Assembly (NCBI GenBank): GCA_013339765.2
Contig: CM023449.1
Coordinates: 35,224,853-35,288,852, forward strand
DNA from: Haemaphysalis longicornis
Lineage: Eukaryota; Arthropoda; Arachnida; Ixodida; Ixodidae
Length of the DNA: 64,000 bases
Direction: 5' to 3'
The number at the start of each line of letters is the position of its first letter. Within the stretch, counting starts at the first letter, position 1. The notes under the pieces were generated by a model, which worked only from the letters and a program-made list of their open reading frames with translations, was not told the DNA's origin and ran no database searches. This document shows positions 47,664-59,494 of this stretch, piece after piece. A program made the position numbers and the translations under genes.

Positions 47664-47676
47664 TCGCGTTACGTTG

Positions 47677-49449
47677 TGGCGAGAGGCGTTGGAAACGAGT
47701 GCTCCGGTGTTTTATTAGTACACTGACTACATGAGAATACGACAGGAGACACCGAGAGCCCGAGCTTCTAAGGGCCTTTGCTCCTAAAAAGCTTCCACCC
47801 TGCTTATGGTAGATAACTATACGGGAGGGTATTGTTGTTACGTTAGCTTTGTGCTTCGTCCCGTTTACGATAGGTTTGGTTGGAAAAGCGTTTTTACGTA
47901 CTCGACGTAGCGGAAAGAAAATTAAAAAAGAAACTCAGGTTGGGTTAGCTTCAGGTTAGATTAGTTTATATTGGGACGGTGTTTTGAAGGTGCATGATGC
48001 TGTGTAACGACTTGCAAACGTACTTTTCCTACTTACACCCCGTACTTGCTAAAGACAAGGCCAACGCGCTAAGCTGAGAATGCCAGCTTACTTGACTGCC
48101 GGCTTGCTTTGTGGGACAATTCATTCCTGAATCTTATGCACTTGACTGCTTTATTTAGTAATGGTGAACCGACTGTCTTTTCAAAATGGTCTTAGCATGC
48201 GTCTCCGTGAAATGCCTGTGTATTTATAACAGGGCAGCCGGTCCGCCCTTTTAACTCAACTTTAAGACTCCTGCACCGCAGACATGGGATTGTTAAGGAT
48301 TGTCGAGATCATAACTAAGGCAATCATGCATACTGTTACGTAATCAAGAACAGCGCATTATTGGTACAGAAAATAAAAACTTTTTGTAGTGAACTTGTGC
48401 GCCGAAATAAATCCGCGCACACACAGCGTCAGGCAAAGTAAATGTATTTTTCGACGCAGTAGCTACCGGAGACATGCAGTCACACCTATAACATCATTGG
48501 TAAAACAAGAACAGTCTGTGTGAGTGTGGAATGGCTTCACGTCCCTTTCCTTCACGAACCATATCCCGTATGGTTCCGCGCCTGCTTCGGGCATGTTTGA
48601 CAGCAAAAACCTAGCTTAAGCAGATAAAAAGAATTCTAAGTGAAATGTTAACATTCAAAACGAACGTAAAAAGGAGGAAACAACACCAAATATAGAAACA
48701 ATGATGAACATACGCTAACTGCAGCAAGTTTTGGCCAAGATAGCCGCAGAGCAAGTGAAACCGACCTAAAGGAGACAAAACCACACAACTTTAAAAAAAA
48801 ATTCTGAACAAAATACAACTTAACGCGGATAACAGGCTGCTAGTGCCACAAAATATTCAAGAATACTAGCCGAAGCCAACAAAAAAGGCCCGAAACCACT
48901 TAAAATAAAGGTACAAACCAAAGAGCTGGACCTTACCTCACAGAAACAAAACCTGCCGAAATTTTCTTTACAATGCACAAATCTGCTATGAATAGAAATC
49001 ACCCGCGATAAAAAGAAACGTTTTTCGATAAAAACAAAGAATTAGGTTAGAACAAAGAACGGAAACTTGTGGCACTCGAACATGGTTGCTGCGGCTGATA
49101 GCCTGAAATTGAACCTCCATACAACGAGACTCTATTTTCCTTTATTACGTGCTTGGTACAATTAAACGAAACGAAAGGACATGCATACAAACACTTCAAT
49201 GTGAAAACACCAACCAATACACTTTGGCCGGTGGAGCCAAGTTCGGAGCGTCTCATGGTTACAACTGGGTGCACTTTTGTGTACCACGAGACAAGCCGTT
49301 TCAGCATTTGTTTAAACAGTGTACGTTATGCCAGAGGATATATCTCAAATGTGCCCGTGGCGTAATGCATTATGGGCCCCTACGGGATGTAGTTTGGGAA
49401 TAGACAGCCCCGGCCTCACACAAGAGGGAACAAACGGATGTCCCAATTT
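47677..49449. other. no recognisable gene
   Basis: AT-rich with poly(A) runs. No known domain. Confidence 0.5.
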
Positions 49450-49740
49450 CAATTCAATTCAATTCAATTTAATTTATTTTATCATCACACGATCTTGGGA
49501 GGTACGGGCAAAAAGCCATAACGAGGCTTCGGATTCTAACGGCCGAGGTTGCTCCAGGGCTACGTAAGCGCGCTGCAGTGGAGGGCTCCGGGTTAGTTTC
49601 GACCCCCTGGGGATCTTTGACTTGCGCCAAAATCTCAACACAGGGGCATTTTCAATTTCCGACTTTATCTGACAGCAGCAACCACGACCGGGATTCAGCG
49701 CTAAGCAGTGTAATCTTTCGCCACCAGGCGCTAACAACAA
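49450..49740 (-). mobile_element. degenerate SINE family A copy next to an (AATTC)n patch
   Basis: GTGGAGGGCTCCGGGTTAGT, CCCTGGGGATCTTTGACTTG and ACGACCGGGATTCAGCGCTA (degraded B box) follow family A order from about 49570 to 49735. A (AATTC)n patch at 49455-49480 and an A/T-rich step precede it on the plus strand. Confidence 0.65.
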
Positions 49741-50878
49741 AACAAACGAGAGTACTCGCTAAACATGGTTCGCTTCAATATTACCGCCGTAATCAAGGAA
49801 ACTTGTCTGTCAATAGCAGCACGAAATCTTCATGCAGCCGGCACGCATGCCTCGCGCTTGGAACGACTGCGTTACCACGTACTCGGCCACGTGCGCCCCG
49901 GCTTGTAGAACCCCTTTTGTAACACGTCCTGGCGGGAAAAGAGGCGGCCATTTCTTCTCTGTCTGTAAAAAAAGCACTGCCATTACACACGCCGAGACAG
50001 CTGCGTATTGATATCAAGTAAATCAATGCCCAATCGTACTTCCCGCTCAGTTGGAATCGCAGAATGGCTCTTTGGTAAATAAATGCCGTCAGGGAAGCGT
50101 CCGTCTGCAAATAATCGCCGAACCATACACGGATGATAAAAAAAAAAAACGATTGATCGCTTTCGTTCGAATTAACGCTCTCAGCGAGGTTTGAGATAAC
50201 AACCCGGACTCTAGGAATGGTTCCTTCAGAGCGGCGCAATACTTTGGCCATTTCTTTAAATATCTGTATGTTTGTAATGCCTGAATAATTATTCTCCTAC
50301 TGCACCTAACGAATTTTCGCGATAACTGGAGGACGAAGTGGAACATTAGGCCTAGCATGATGGAGTAGCAACGGGAAACGACGAGGCCACAACCGGACGA
50401 AAGGCACGCGAGGGCTCACCCTACACACGGTTTCCTTTGAGTCTGCTTGATGTATGATGCGGATTCCGCTGAACACACACGCGTGACACGAAGGGTGACA
50501 AGCTCAATCAAGAGTCCGATATATAAACATGTTAAAGATGATAAACAATGACGCGTGGCGATCTTTGCAAGACAGCCGTTCGATCATCAAACCTGCAGTG
50601 CTCTAGGGTACGAAAAAAAAATGCGTGGCGAAAAAAAGCGCCTTTAACTAGAAGAACAAGTGAATGAGTAATTATCTTTAGCGCGCTGCTTTCGTGAATG
50701 CACTGCAAGGAACTGAGCGGGATATTTAATTTGCCTCTTTATTTTCTGATCTTTTACGCTACCAATGCTGTTTGCATGGCCCCGTCAACAAAAAATCCTC
50801 TGTCTGTAGGTTAAAATTCTTCAAAGCTAGTCAGAAACAGAAAAGCAAGAAGAATATAAGCATATTACACAACTGTAT
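49741..50878. other. no recognisable gene
   Basis: Frames of up to 152 codons on the minus strand (49793-50251) carry no recognised domain. Confidence 0.45.
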
Positions 50879-50881
50879 ATG

Positions 50882-50955
<74 letters not shown>
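50879..50955. repeat. (TA)n tract, left of the foldback
   Basis: About 38 TA units with one interruption near 50954. Confidence 0.95.
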
Positions 50956-50961
<6 letters not shown>

Positions 50962-51000
50962 GTCTGAAAAGATAAAAACTCACACAGAGCGCGAAAAAAT

Positions 51001-51165
51001 AAGGTTAGTAGAGACAGAGACAAACGAGAAAGACGTAGCCAATAGAAATAAGTTTTACTGACGTTTCAGGGAGTGGGCTCCCTTTCTTCAGGAGTCCTCT
51101 CCCTGAAACGTCAGTAAACTTATTTCTATTGTCTACGTCTTGCTCGTTTGTCTCAGTCTCTACTA

Positions 51166-51170
<5 letters not shown>
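51001..51170 (-). mobile_element. foldback element with hammerhead-ribozyme-like core, probably Penelope-related
   Basis: The left arm 51001-51073 and right arm 51099-51170 are inverted copies with about four differences; the loop is 25 bases. On the minus strand, 51094-51057 reads CTGAAGA, A, AGGGAG, CCCA, CTCCCT, GAAA, CGTC. That is the CUGANGA, stem II and GAAA core of a hammerhead ribozyme, followed by a GUC cleavage triplet with a palindromic ACGU as found in minimal type I motifs. There is one extra A before stem II, and the expected stem I strand is not directly adjacent. Penelope-like retroelements are known to carry such motifs, with repeat termini. No Penelope reverse transcriptase is present here. 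The unit sits between two (TA)n tracts. Confidence 0.55.
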
Positions 51171-51232
<62 letters not shown>

Positions 51233-51233
51233 G
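51171..51233. repeat. (TA)n then (GA)n, right of the foldback
   Basis: About 20 TA units followed by about 10 GA units ending in GGGAGATG. Confidence 0.95.
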
Positions 51234-52145
51234 GAGATGAAAAAAATTTAAAATTCAGTGCCCTTTTCCTCGTGAAGAAAGATGACCAAGAAAGGGATGG
51301 TGGCGAACCTCAGCGACAGCGACAATATGGTTTGACCGAGTCGTAACCCGAGGAGTGCATTGCACAAAAAACCGTTTGTTTGAAATTTGGCGATTGAGCA
51401 TATTTCCTGGTGAATTGCTTGAATGAAACATTGAAAAACTAGAGTTTTATTTCGGTGGAAGAACACGGGGCTGTCCGCTTATCTCCCTTAGAAACAGCCC
51501 ATGTATTGACAGCAGATGAGAATTCTATAACATTTACAACTTCACTGTGAGCTATGCAATTTTGAAAGGTAAAACAAAACTCGGCATCCTGTTAGAGTCC
51601 TCTCAGTGGCTAATTTTCGCACAACTTGTGTCGGGATAGTTTTAATACAACAAGAGTTAGGGCCACTTTTTGTATTGATACTCCCTCCTAAGATGGATGT
51701 GCTTCACTGTGCAACAAACCACGTTGCAAAGCCCGCTTACAAAAACAACGCTTACAACAATATGTTTAAAGTTGGCTTTCTTTTGAGACACAGCTGCATT
51801 GCAAGAAAGACAATTTTTAAAAAGAAATCGGAAGTTGTCTTAGATAAAATCCTTGGCACATTTTAATATTGTGTAGGATTTGTTCCCTACGCCGAATGTG
51901 TGGCGCACAGTATGCGACCCCGGGGATTTGAGTGGGTGCTGCAATGTGGCCCCACGGTCGCGTGCGATTCTTATCAACATCGCTCTGTTGCTAGGGACGA
52001 TCTGCTGTATCCTAGCCATAAAAAGCCTTGCTGAAAAAAAAAAAAAAAAACTAGAAGCGTGGGTATACAAAAACGAAACTGCATAAGGTGTACAAGTCCC
52101 AGAAAAGGAAGCGATAGAGAAGGGAAAGTGAGAGGAGAATAGTAA
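51234..52145. other. no recognisable gene
   Basis: Short frames; poly(A) at 52033-52050. Confidence 0.45.
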
Positions 52146-52706
52146 GAAAGAAAGAGCGGAAGAAAAAAGGAAGGGCCCCAACCCACAGCAGACTCCAGCC
52201 AGTTTCGGTTAACCACACACGGTGAACAAGCAGCCCCGAGACGAGATGAAACCCGGAAACATCAGACTACGCGTGTACTATATGTTCGAGTCCCCGGAAG
52301 CAACCACGCTTCCAAGACCCTTACAGAGCCTTCAGACGACAGCCCCAAATACTCTCCGCCTAATACAAGCCCCGATGAAAAGACGGCACACATTCGAATC
52401 GCTGATTGTCTCCGCGACAATCCCGCTAAAGGAGACGTGCTCTCTGACACTTCATCCCGAGGCGACCCTGTTCTCGCACCCATCCCCTCCTTCTACTCCA
52501 GCGGTCTCCCAAACGAGATTCATCCCAGCCGCGCGTCCTCGTTTCCGAGGCGTCGAGCCGTGGAGAGGCGGAGGGCGGGGATCAGGAGGCGCATCGTCGC
52601 CGCTGCCTCCGTCAGATGCAGGGCACCGCTCGCGCCCATCACGCGAGGCTCCTGTGCTGGGCATAATGGTAGGAATGGGGACTGCCCAATCTGCGAACGG
52701 TGCTGA
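52146..52706 (+). CDS. unassigned open frame, Ser/Pro/Arg-rich
   Basis: An open frame of 186 codons runs from after TAA 52143-52145 to TGA 52704-52706. It reads charged, then TLTEPSDDSPKYSPPNTSPD, then an Arg-rich block (RRRAVERRRAGIRRR) and ends GDCPICERC. There is no ATG near its start, so if real it would be an exon or a transposon fragment. A second frame (52222-52710) is also open across the same GC-rich stretch, which argues for composition alone. No domain recognised. Confidence 0.2.
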   Translation, partial: ERKSGRKKEGPQPTADSSQFRLTTHGEQAAPRRDETRKHQTTRVLYVRVPGSNHASKTLTEPSDDSPKYSPPNTSPDEKTAHIRIADCLRDNPAKGDVLSDTSSRGDPVLAPIPSFYSSGLPNEIHPSRASSFPRRRAVERRRAGIRRRIVAAASVRCRAPLAPITRGSCAGHNGRNGDCPICERC

Positions 52707-53579
52707 ATAATGGATGAGCAAGCGGGCCTCGCTCGCCAAAGGGCGCCGAATGAACTGCGTTTACCCTAGACGGCGGCGGCGGAGGCGGTCGGGTAGGTGC
52801 TCGCTCCCCGCTGGCCTGTGGTGGTACGCGGCTACTACTACGGCCGACCAGCCTTCTGAATAAAGCTGACGCGCTGAATGCCGCAACGTAGGGCCAGTAA
52901 CGTCTTCGGACTTGGCGTGAACAGCGTGGGCGAGTGGATTCTACGGTGGAAGAGGAAAAACGGAAAGGTTGGACGATGAATCCCGAAAAAAATGTTGTTT
53001 TCTCCGGGAAAGGAAGGCACGTGAGAAGGTAAGGTGGGGTACGCAGAATGCTATAAATAAGAAATCAGGAACGAGTGGATGGGAAGGGAAAATAAGGAAA
53101 ACAAACAAACTCTAACGGCGGACAGAGAGTAATCCCACCAATCTTTTCAGGACTGTGCCATGCCCAAGGTTTTTTTTGTTTGTACGCTAAGGTTCCGCTC
53201 TTAGAGATGGTTTTTTGCCAAGCGGAGGCATCTCTAGGAACGGCTGACAGGGAAATGCCACTGGTCGTCTAGGAATTTAAAAGTTGCTTGAAACTTCTAC
53301 TTTCTTTATATGGAGTGGCAGATGGGCGAGGGAAAAAAAAAGCTCGGAAAGGGAAGCAATGTTCGGGAAAAAAAGCGGGCACTGTGTCATGTCTTGACAT
53401 GCTGTCACGGTTAGAGGTAGTGTGGGTTTCTTAAAGGTCATGGCGATTTCTTTGGGCATTTCTCGTATTCGCTAGCTAGCAGATATTGCCGTTTAATGAT
53501 ACTCGTTTTCCTCGATGAAGAAGCTATCTGCAGTTATCCTTTTCACATGTTTCTTTTTTCTTAAAGAAACGCATCGATG
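52707..53579. other. no recognisable gene
   Basis: A short GGCGGCGGCGGAGGCGG run near 52770-52790. Otherwise no feature. Confidence 0.45.
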
Positions 53580-53905
53580 CGTGAAAGATAAGCACGGAAA
53601 TAAAGATGGATGGAAACAGAAGTGGTCCGACAGAAATAAGGAGAGAGTTATATAGACAAAGATAGAGGGGGTAGATAGAGTTAGCTACGATTGCTAAAGA
53701 TCGCCGGATAGATATGGCTATAAAGAGATATAGATAGAGATGTATAGAGATAAATATAAAGATATAGAGACAAATAGCGATAAATAGAGATATAGAAAAA
53801 TAGATACGTAAGGTATCAGAAGGATGCACAGGCAGATGCAGAAACAAATGCACAGAGAGAGATGGAGATGAATGGAGAGAAAAACAAAGAGAGATAAGAG
53901 AGAGA
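53580..53905. repeat. degenerate GATA/GAGA-type purine-rich repeat
   Basis: AGATAGAGATATAGA-like words dominate 53640-53905, with GATAGATA-like units. The minus-strand 133-codon frame over it is a low-complexity artefact. Confidence 0.75.
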
Positions 53906-54408
53906 AACTGCATGTAATGCAACAACGAAACTCAAGATTGTTCGAAATTTCGCCAGGAAATAGTTTCCAATGTGGCCTTTCCGTAATGCATTGTTATCTT
54001 CCTTTCCATCGTCTGGAAGCAGTCCCTGCAAGCATGAAATGCAATGACCTTTCGGGCTTCTTCAGGCACATGGGTTCTTGAAACTCACATCTGCGTGTCC
54101 GCGTTTGTCCACGATGTTGCGTGAATGCCGGAAAACACCCTTTTGCGGATAAATATACAACTTCCGAATTGATGCTTCGGGGCGCCCGCAGAAAAGGAGA
54201 CTACGGCTCGCAGGCGGAGGGAGGGAACCGTGTGACGCACTTCCAGTGGTCGCGTTCACCTGCTAGAGCTGTCCGTTCGCAAAGGGGCTCATTTTCATTT
54301 TTATGAGAATGCTCGGCTCACCGGAACCGCGAGCCCCGAGGAAATGGCACGGACCGAGAAAAAGGCGGGGGTCCAGAATGCAAGCAATATAGGCGCAATG
54401 TAGCACGT
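53906..54408. other. no gene seen
   Basis: No recognised feature before the minisatellite. Confidence 0.4.
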
Positions 54409-54645
54409 AAAAAGACCTGTTTGGTACGAAATACGTAAAAAGACCGGTTTGGTGCGAAGTACGAAATACGTAAAAAGACCTGTTTGTACGAAATACGAAA
54501 TACGTAAATAGACCTGTTTGGTGCGAAATACGAAATACGTAAGAAAGACCTGTTAAGAAATACGAAATGTGGAAAAAGACCTGTTTGGCACGAAATAGGA
54601 AATACGTAAAATTACCGGTTTGGTACGAAATACGAAATGCGAACA
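54409..54645. repeat. minisatellite, ~30-40-bp unit, about six copies
   Basis: Unit consensus is approximately AAAAAGACCTGTTTGGTACG plus AAATACG repeated once or twice. Copy length varies because the AAATACG subunit is present once or twice. It keeps a minus-strand frame open that reads repeated Phe/Tyr-rich peptides, which I do not regard as a gene. Confidence 0.85.
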
Positions 54646-57600
54646 AAAAACGACAAAGTGATCTCCCTGTTTCGGTCTTTTCTTCGCGCGGGAATACCGC
54701 GCAGTCTGTGTCCCATTCGGACAACTCGGACATTCGGTTATGTTAGGGGTAACTGGAGCCGCAAAGAAGATTGAACTTGCTCGCGCAACCATGCATTTTT
54801 TTTTCTTTTTTCCTTCCGCTGCTGCTTTCTGCCAATAGGAAGAGAAATTTTTGAGAAGAGAATAAAACTGCGAGAAACAGACGAGAAAGAGATACATTCC
54901 GCTGGTTGTTTTAAACTGCAACTGCATTAGCTTTAGGCATGCAACATGAAACCGTGTCTTCATAATTAATCACGATTCTGAATTTATGCGACCAGAAACG
55001 CCACATTAGTATGAATTAGTACGAAAATATGACTTTCCAGCCGTTTCTATGAGAGAGTAAGGGAATATGTAACATGGGGGCCAATTCTAATGTTTAATAT
55101 CGAAGGCGTAAGGGATAAAGTTGCAGCTATTTTTGGAAGCGGTATCGAGATGGCTAAATAAATGTGTGGTACTAAATGACGTACTGTGTCAGTTTAGTCG
55201 GTAGGCTACCTGTTCCTAGTACCTAACACCTCTCTCCGTAACTTTTATTCACTTCCGCACCGCTACAAGCTCCACCACATTTTTATTTGTTTTGCCGTTC
55301 ACGCAGAAATGGTGGAGCTTAGGTAAGTGGTGTGAAAAGCGGCTTGAAGATTCCCCAACCAACTTGCCCGCGTATTACACAGAGGCATGTTGCAAACTTC
55401 TCGAACCTGAATAAACATCATATCATAGTAGGATTTGACAATATTTAAGTGTGCTTTTATTAAATTCGAATAAAATAATATGAGGTGATAGGAACACCGG
55501 GAGTTACACGTATTCGTCTTGTGAAGGACCGTACGTTATCTTTAAACCAGTTTTTTCGTATTTATAAACACTCGTGTTCGGTGTCAATTTTTAATTGTTG
55601 TCACGCGTTTCCCCGACCAGACGGGCTTCCATCTAACTCTTGATCCACACCTTATATTTTGTCAAGATTCAACTTCGATGATTATTTTAAAACCAAATAA
55701 TAAACTTGTGCCCAGAATTGACAGTTTTATCTATTAAGCTGTACTAGGAAGACGACAGTAAAAAACAATATCATCATGTATTGCAAACTATGCATACTGA
55801 TGCAGTAATATAATATTGCTAATGTAAATATGAAAGCAACGGTTCAAGATCACTTCCTTGTGGGACACTTTAACGATATTTTTGATTTACGATACAATGC
55901 TATCGAAGGCCGGACTAAAATCTACAATTGGAATAAGGGGGAAAGGGTTAACATCAAAATGTCCCTCAGTTCGTCGACTGTTGGTGTTATTTAATTCAGT
56001 ATTAAAATTGTTGTATGTACAAGCGTTAAGCTCGAAAAGTTTGGATCACCATCATACTACTCATAATCATGAACAACAACAATCTTGTTGATGATGATAA
56101 CTTGATGCTTAGCGGCTTTCCCTTTGTAACGGGGTGGCGTTGCACAGCGGCCTTAGTCGCAACGCCACTGTACCATCACCTCGCCAAAAAATACAAACAA
56201 AATAAGTAAAAAAATATATATAAAAATAAAAAGAAACTACCTTTACGAAATTTATGTGCTAGTCTGACTTCTTTTTTCGCATGTCTTCCCAGACTGTTCT
56301 CTGTTTTTTTCACACCAACATTCTATAGCCTTCTTTTACTAACCTCTACTGCTGTCCAATTCACTTTACCGCTAACCTTAAACCCAAGGGCCTCCGGCCT
56401 TTCAGATAAGCGTACATTTTCTTGCGGTGCTGCAGCTCTTCAGAACCTTATTTCGATAAATAATAAATGTTTAGCTGAGTAAGGCATTTTGCTGGGTCAG
56501 ACGGCGCACCTGGTCAACATCTTCTAGATAAAAACAATCCCCCTCGCAGGCTAATCGCCCAAATGCACTCAGCGGGAGAGACCTGTGTGGCCAAGTTTAA
56601 ACAAGAAATAGGTCAGAAAAGATCACAACGAATCCAATACAAGGCGTGTCTAGGCAACCGCACGGCGCACGATTGAAACGGTGGGCGTTAGGCGAGCAGT
56701 GTTCTTGTCGAGGCGATGTTGGCCCGGCCCACAAATAACGATAGTGTAAAGAGCATGATCGTAGTTATATAGAATGTTCTTCACGACCACAACGTTTCAA
56801 TCATCGGCCATTTAGTTGCCATTACATGCTTTAGAGATATTCGGGGGCCTGTTTCGGCTTCCACGCCTGTCTTCGCCATTTCTGTATTTTCCCTCAATTA
56901 TAGACCTTGAACTAGTCAACTGTAATTATCCTCTGAATATATTATGCTTTCAAAAATAACGAAGACATCAAAGTGTGTTTGGCACAGCAGGAGGAAGTGG
57001 TTACGGACTACTTCTGTGGTTACGGAATACTTCGAAATCAACGATTTTTAATATTGACAACACGTGTGTATAGAGAATATGGTTACATCGTCAATGGGGA
57101 ATGGAACAGAGTGGGGAATCCGGCCGAGTGAAAACAGAACGGTGCACCACCGAGTACAAAATTGTGACAGCGCGGGAAAAGGCCGACGGAACATTCCTGC
57201 GGGTTTGCCTGTGGTGGTGGAGCAATGGAAAAGGCTTACTAACAGCAAAAAGTAACGTGATTTTGTTGTAAGGCCGGAAAACTTGGCCGCTTATCTGCTT
57301 ACTTCCTCGAAAATGCCATCGAAACATGATAGCCTTTTTGCCAAAACTGATACGGAACTCCTTTTCCGCTCTCTCCGTCCCTAACTACACGCCTTTTTTC
57401 TCAGGAGTGGGTCGTCTCAGGATGAATACAATGACGGCCTCATGAATTTAGTTCAAGGTTTCCATCATTCGCACTGCTCGTGCGACATCTTTTGTGACAA
57501 AGCGCATCCTTTTTATTTTTGTTTTTTTTGTGCTCAAAACAGCACGAGCCTGTTTTTTGTTTGTGTTTGCTCTTCTTCGCCTCTCTTTGACATCTTTTTC

Positions 57601-58212
57601 AATTTGATTGTCTTTTTTGGCTATCTTGAAGACCACTTCAACGTGAATTCTCAATTGAAATATTTCTGGTACTCTCGGTTAAAAATTCCGTTTTACCTAA
57701 AACATGTCCGAGATTTTGTTTGTACTCAATCATGTGGACGTGTAGGTGCCATGTCAGCAGGTGTAGTAGTTTGGAGCTGTTCTTTCTGCCTTTATACCCC
57801 TAAGGTCGAGTTGTTTTTCACTTTGGCCGAGTGACAGAATCCAATGACTGACCGAACGATTTTCATTCAGGTAGCCGGAGAAAAACTACCGTCGTTAAAA
57901 CCAAGCAGAGAAACGCTGTACCGGATCGAGTTGAGTAATTCTGGAATAAATGCAGTCGTCAAGGCAGTGTACGGGCTTGACTGGGTACCAAAGCCGTCGG
58001 ACGGAGTCCCCTCAACCCTTGGGGTTGTGGTACCTTGGCAATTGAGCTTGTACAATGCTATTGTGTGCGGTCTGCAAAAATCTTGCGGCTTGAGTCTTCC
58101 ATTTGGTGCAAACTGTCGGTTAACACAGCTGGTTCTGCTGGGTTATTGGCGATACGTGGCGTCGCGGCCTTCGTAATGTATTTCTACTACGCAGACTAGA
58201 ACGACCTAAAAG
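54646..58212. other. no recognisable gene
   Basis: AT-rich. Frames such as 57442-57834 and 57844-58176 on plus have no recognised domain. No repeat copy was matched within the window. Confidence 0.45.
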
Positions 58213-58620
58213 AACTGTGGCTGATTCGTCTGTCATAGGAATCGGTAAAACACGAAAGTAAAATTTGCAGTGAAATCTGCTCTGAGCATGATTTGCGGGT
58301 CGGCGGCCGTCTTGTGGGTGTGCTTGGCGAGCAACGTCCTGCTGGCGGGTCACTTCGGCAAAGGTGTACTGGCGTAATTTCCGTGACGGATATGACGTCA
58401 GTGAAATCTTAATGTATACTGGCATAAAACACTTTCGTGTTAAAATATAAAACTCGAAATCGAACAATCCCAAGTGTAACGTACTTTTAGTACTAAAGGT
58501 TGCTGCCCCGCAAGAACACCCTGTGTGCAGGGGTGCACCCTTTACTGGCGTCCGCTTCTGTGACGGATATGACGTAAGTGAAGTCTTCGTGATTCCGGAA
58601 TAAAACACTTTCGTGTTAAA
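58213..58620 (+). repeat. dispersed repeat family C, copy 3, with internal repeat
   Basis: The first 280 bp match 25478-25735 inverted and the last 190 bp match 34490-34732. The segment with TCCGTGACGGATATGACG or close to it, ending in ATAAAACACTTTCGTGTTAA, occurs twice (about 58376-58445 and 58548-58620). This copy shows that copies 1 and 2 are parts of one longer element. Confidence 0.75.
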
Positions 58621-59137
58621 AGTTTGGGCGGACTACTTGAGTTCTATCACGGAATATTGCAATCCGTTAGACTAAGGCATGTGTTCCGGCTGTTATAGCA
58701 ACGGTAGAAGACGTGATGTCGTCTGCCGTGACTGGATGACGTCTGCCTACTGTGATGTGACATCCACGCTGACTCAACACGAGTCATGTATAAACGTCCG
58801 GGTGGGGTTCGCCCACACCGTTATTCCACACATGGCCTTCCCGTCGGGTGCATGAATGATGGGCTGTGGTGGTGTTCACGCCACGGCTCATGATGGCGAT
58901 GACGACGCCGTTTATCTGCATTGTCTCAGACGGCAACCTTTGGCAGTTATTCACGGTGGCAGCGATTTTGAATTTTTTCTCTTGGAGGATATGAGCGGGA
59001 GGCAACAGCGAGCGGGAGCTAGACAAGCTTACGGTATTGGACGAGGCTATCCGTTTCACCTCCAAGTTTCTGTCCCGTAGGTGAGTACGGGTAAGTTGCA
59101 GAAACTTGGAGGCTCACTAAAAGGGTTCAACTTAAAT
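58621..59137. other. no recognised gene; 14-bp hairpin
   Basis: CCTCCAAGTTTCTG (59060-59073) and CAGAAACTTGGAGG (59098-59111) are perfectly inverted. A 74-codon plus frame before it is unassigned. Confidence 0.45.
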
Positions 59138-59494
59138 TGAGGATGACTCAGAGAGCAATGGAAACGGAAGATGGTAGCTGCAAAATTAAGGGACACGAAG
59201 AGAGGGGAGTGGGTCAGGGAACAAATTAGTAGAAATTAAGAAGAAGAAATGGGTGTGGACAGGGCATGTAATCTGAAAGCAAGATAACCGTTCGTCATTA
59301 ATGGTAAGAGAGTGGATCCCTAGAGAAGGCAAGCGTGGCGGGGGGTGGCAGAAAGTTAGGTGGGCAGATGAGATCAAGAAGTTTGGGGGCATAAATTGCT
59401 GTCAGTTAGCACAGTACCGGGATAACTGGTGATCTTTGGGAGCGGCCTTCACCCTGCAGTGGGCATAGATAGGCTGCTGCTGCTGATGATGATC
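59138..59494 (+). pseudogene. RTE-like LINE ORF2 3' relic
   Basis: Broken frames read RMTQRAME (59144 on), WVWTGHV, REWIPREGKRGGGWQKVRWA, DEIKKFGG and SLGAAFTLQWA. This is the C-terminal signature of RTE-type LINE ORF2 (..R.W.GHV.R..D.RW...V..W.PR.GKR..GRP..RW.DDI). It contains stops and frameshifts. It ends in GCTGCTGCTGATGATGAT, the short tail typical of that clade. Heavily 5' truncated. Confidence 0.75.

Noticed and set aside
51001..51170. Calling the foldback a proven hammerhead ribozyme
   Set aside because: There is one extra base in the core and no adjacent stem I partner; activity needs a covariance search and a cleavage test.
53524..53925. 133-codon minus frame resembling a membrane protein
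   Set aside because: Its hydrophobicity comes from translating GATA/GAGA-type low-complexity DNA.
54263..54733. 156-codon minus frame with repeated Phe/Tyr peptides
   Set aside because: It simply translates the minisatellite; no start context or domain.
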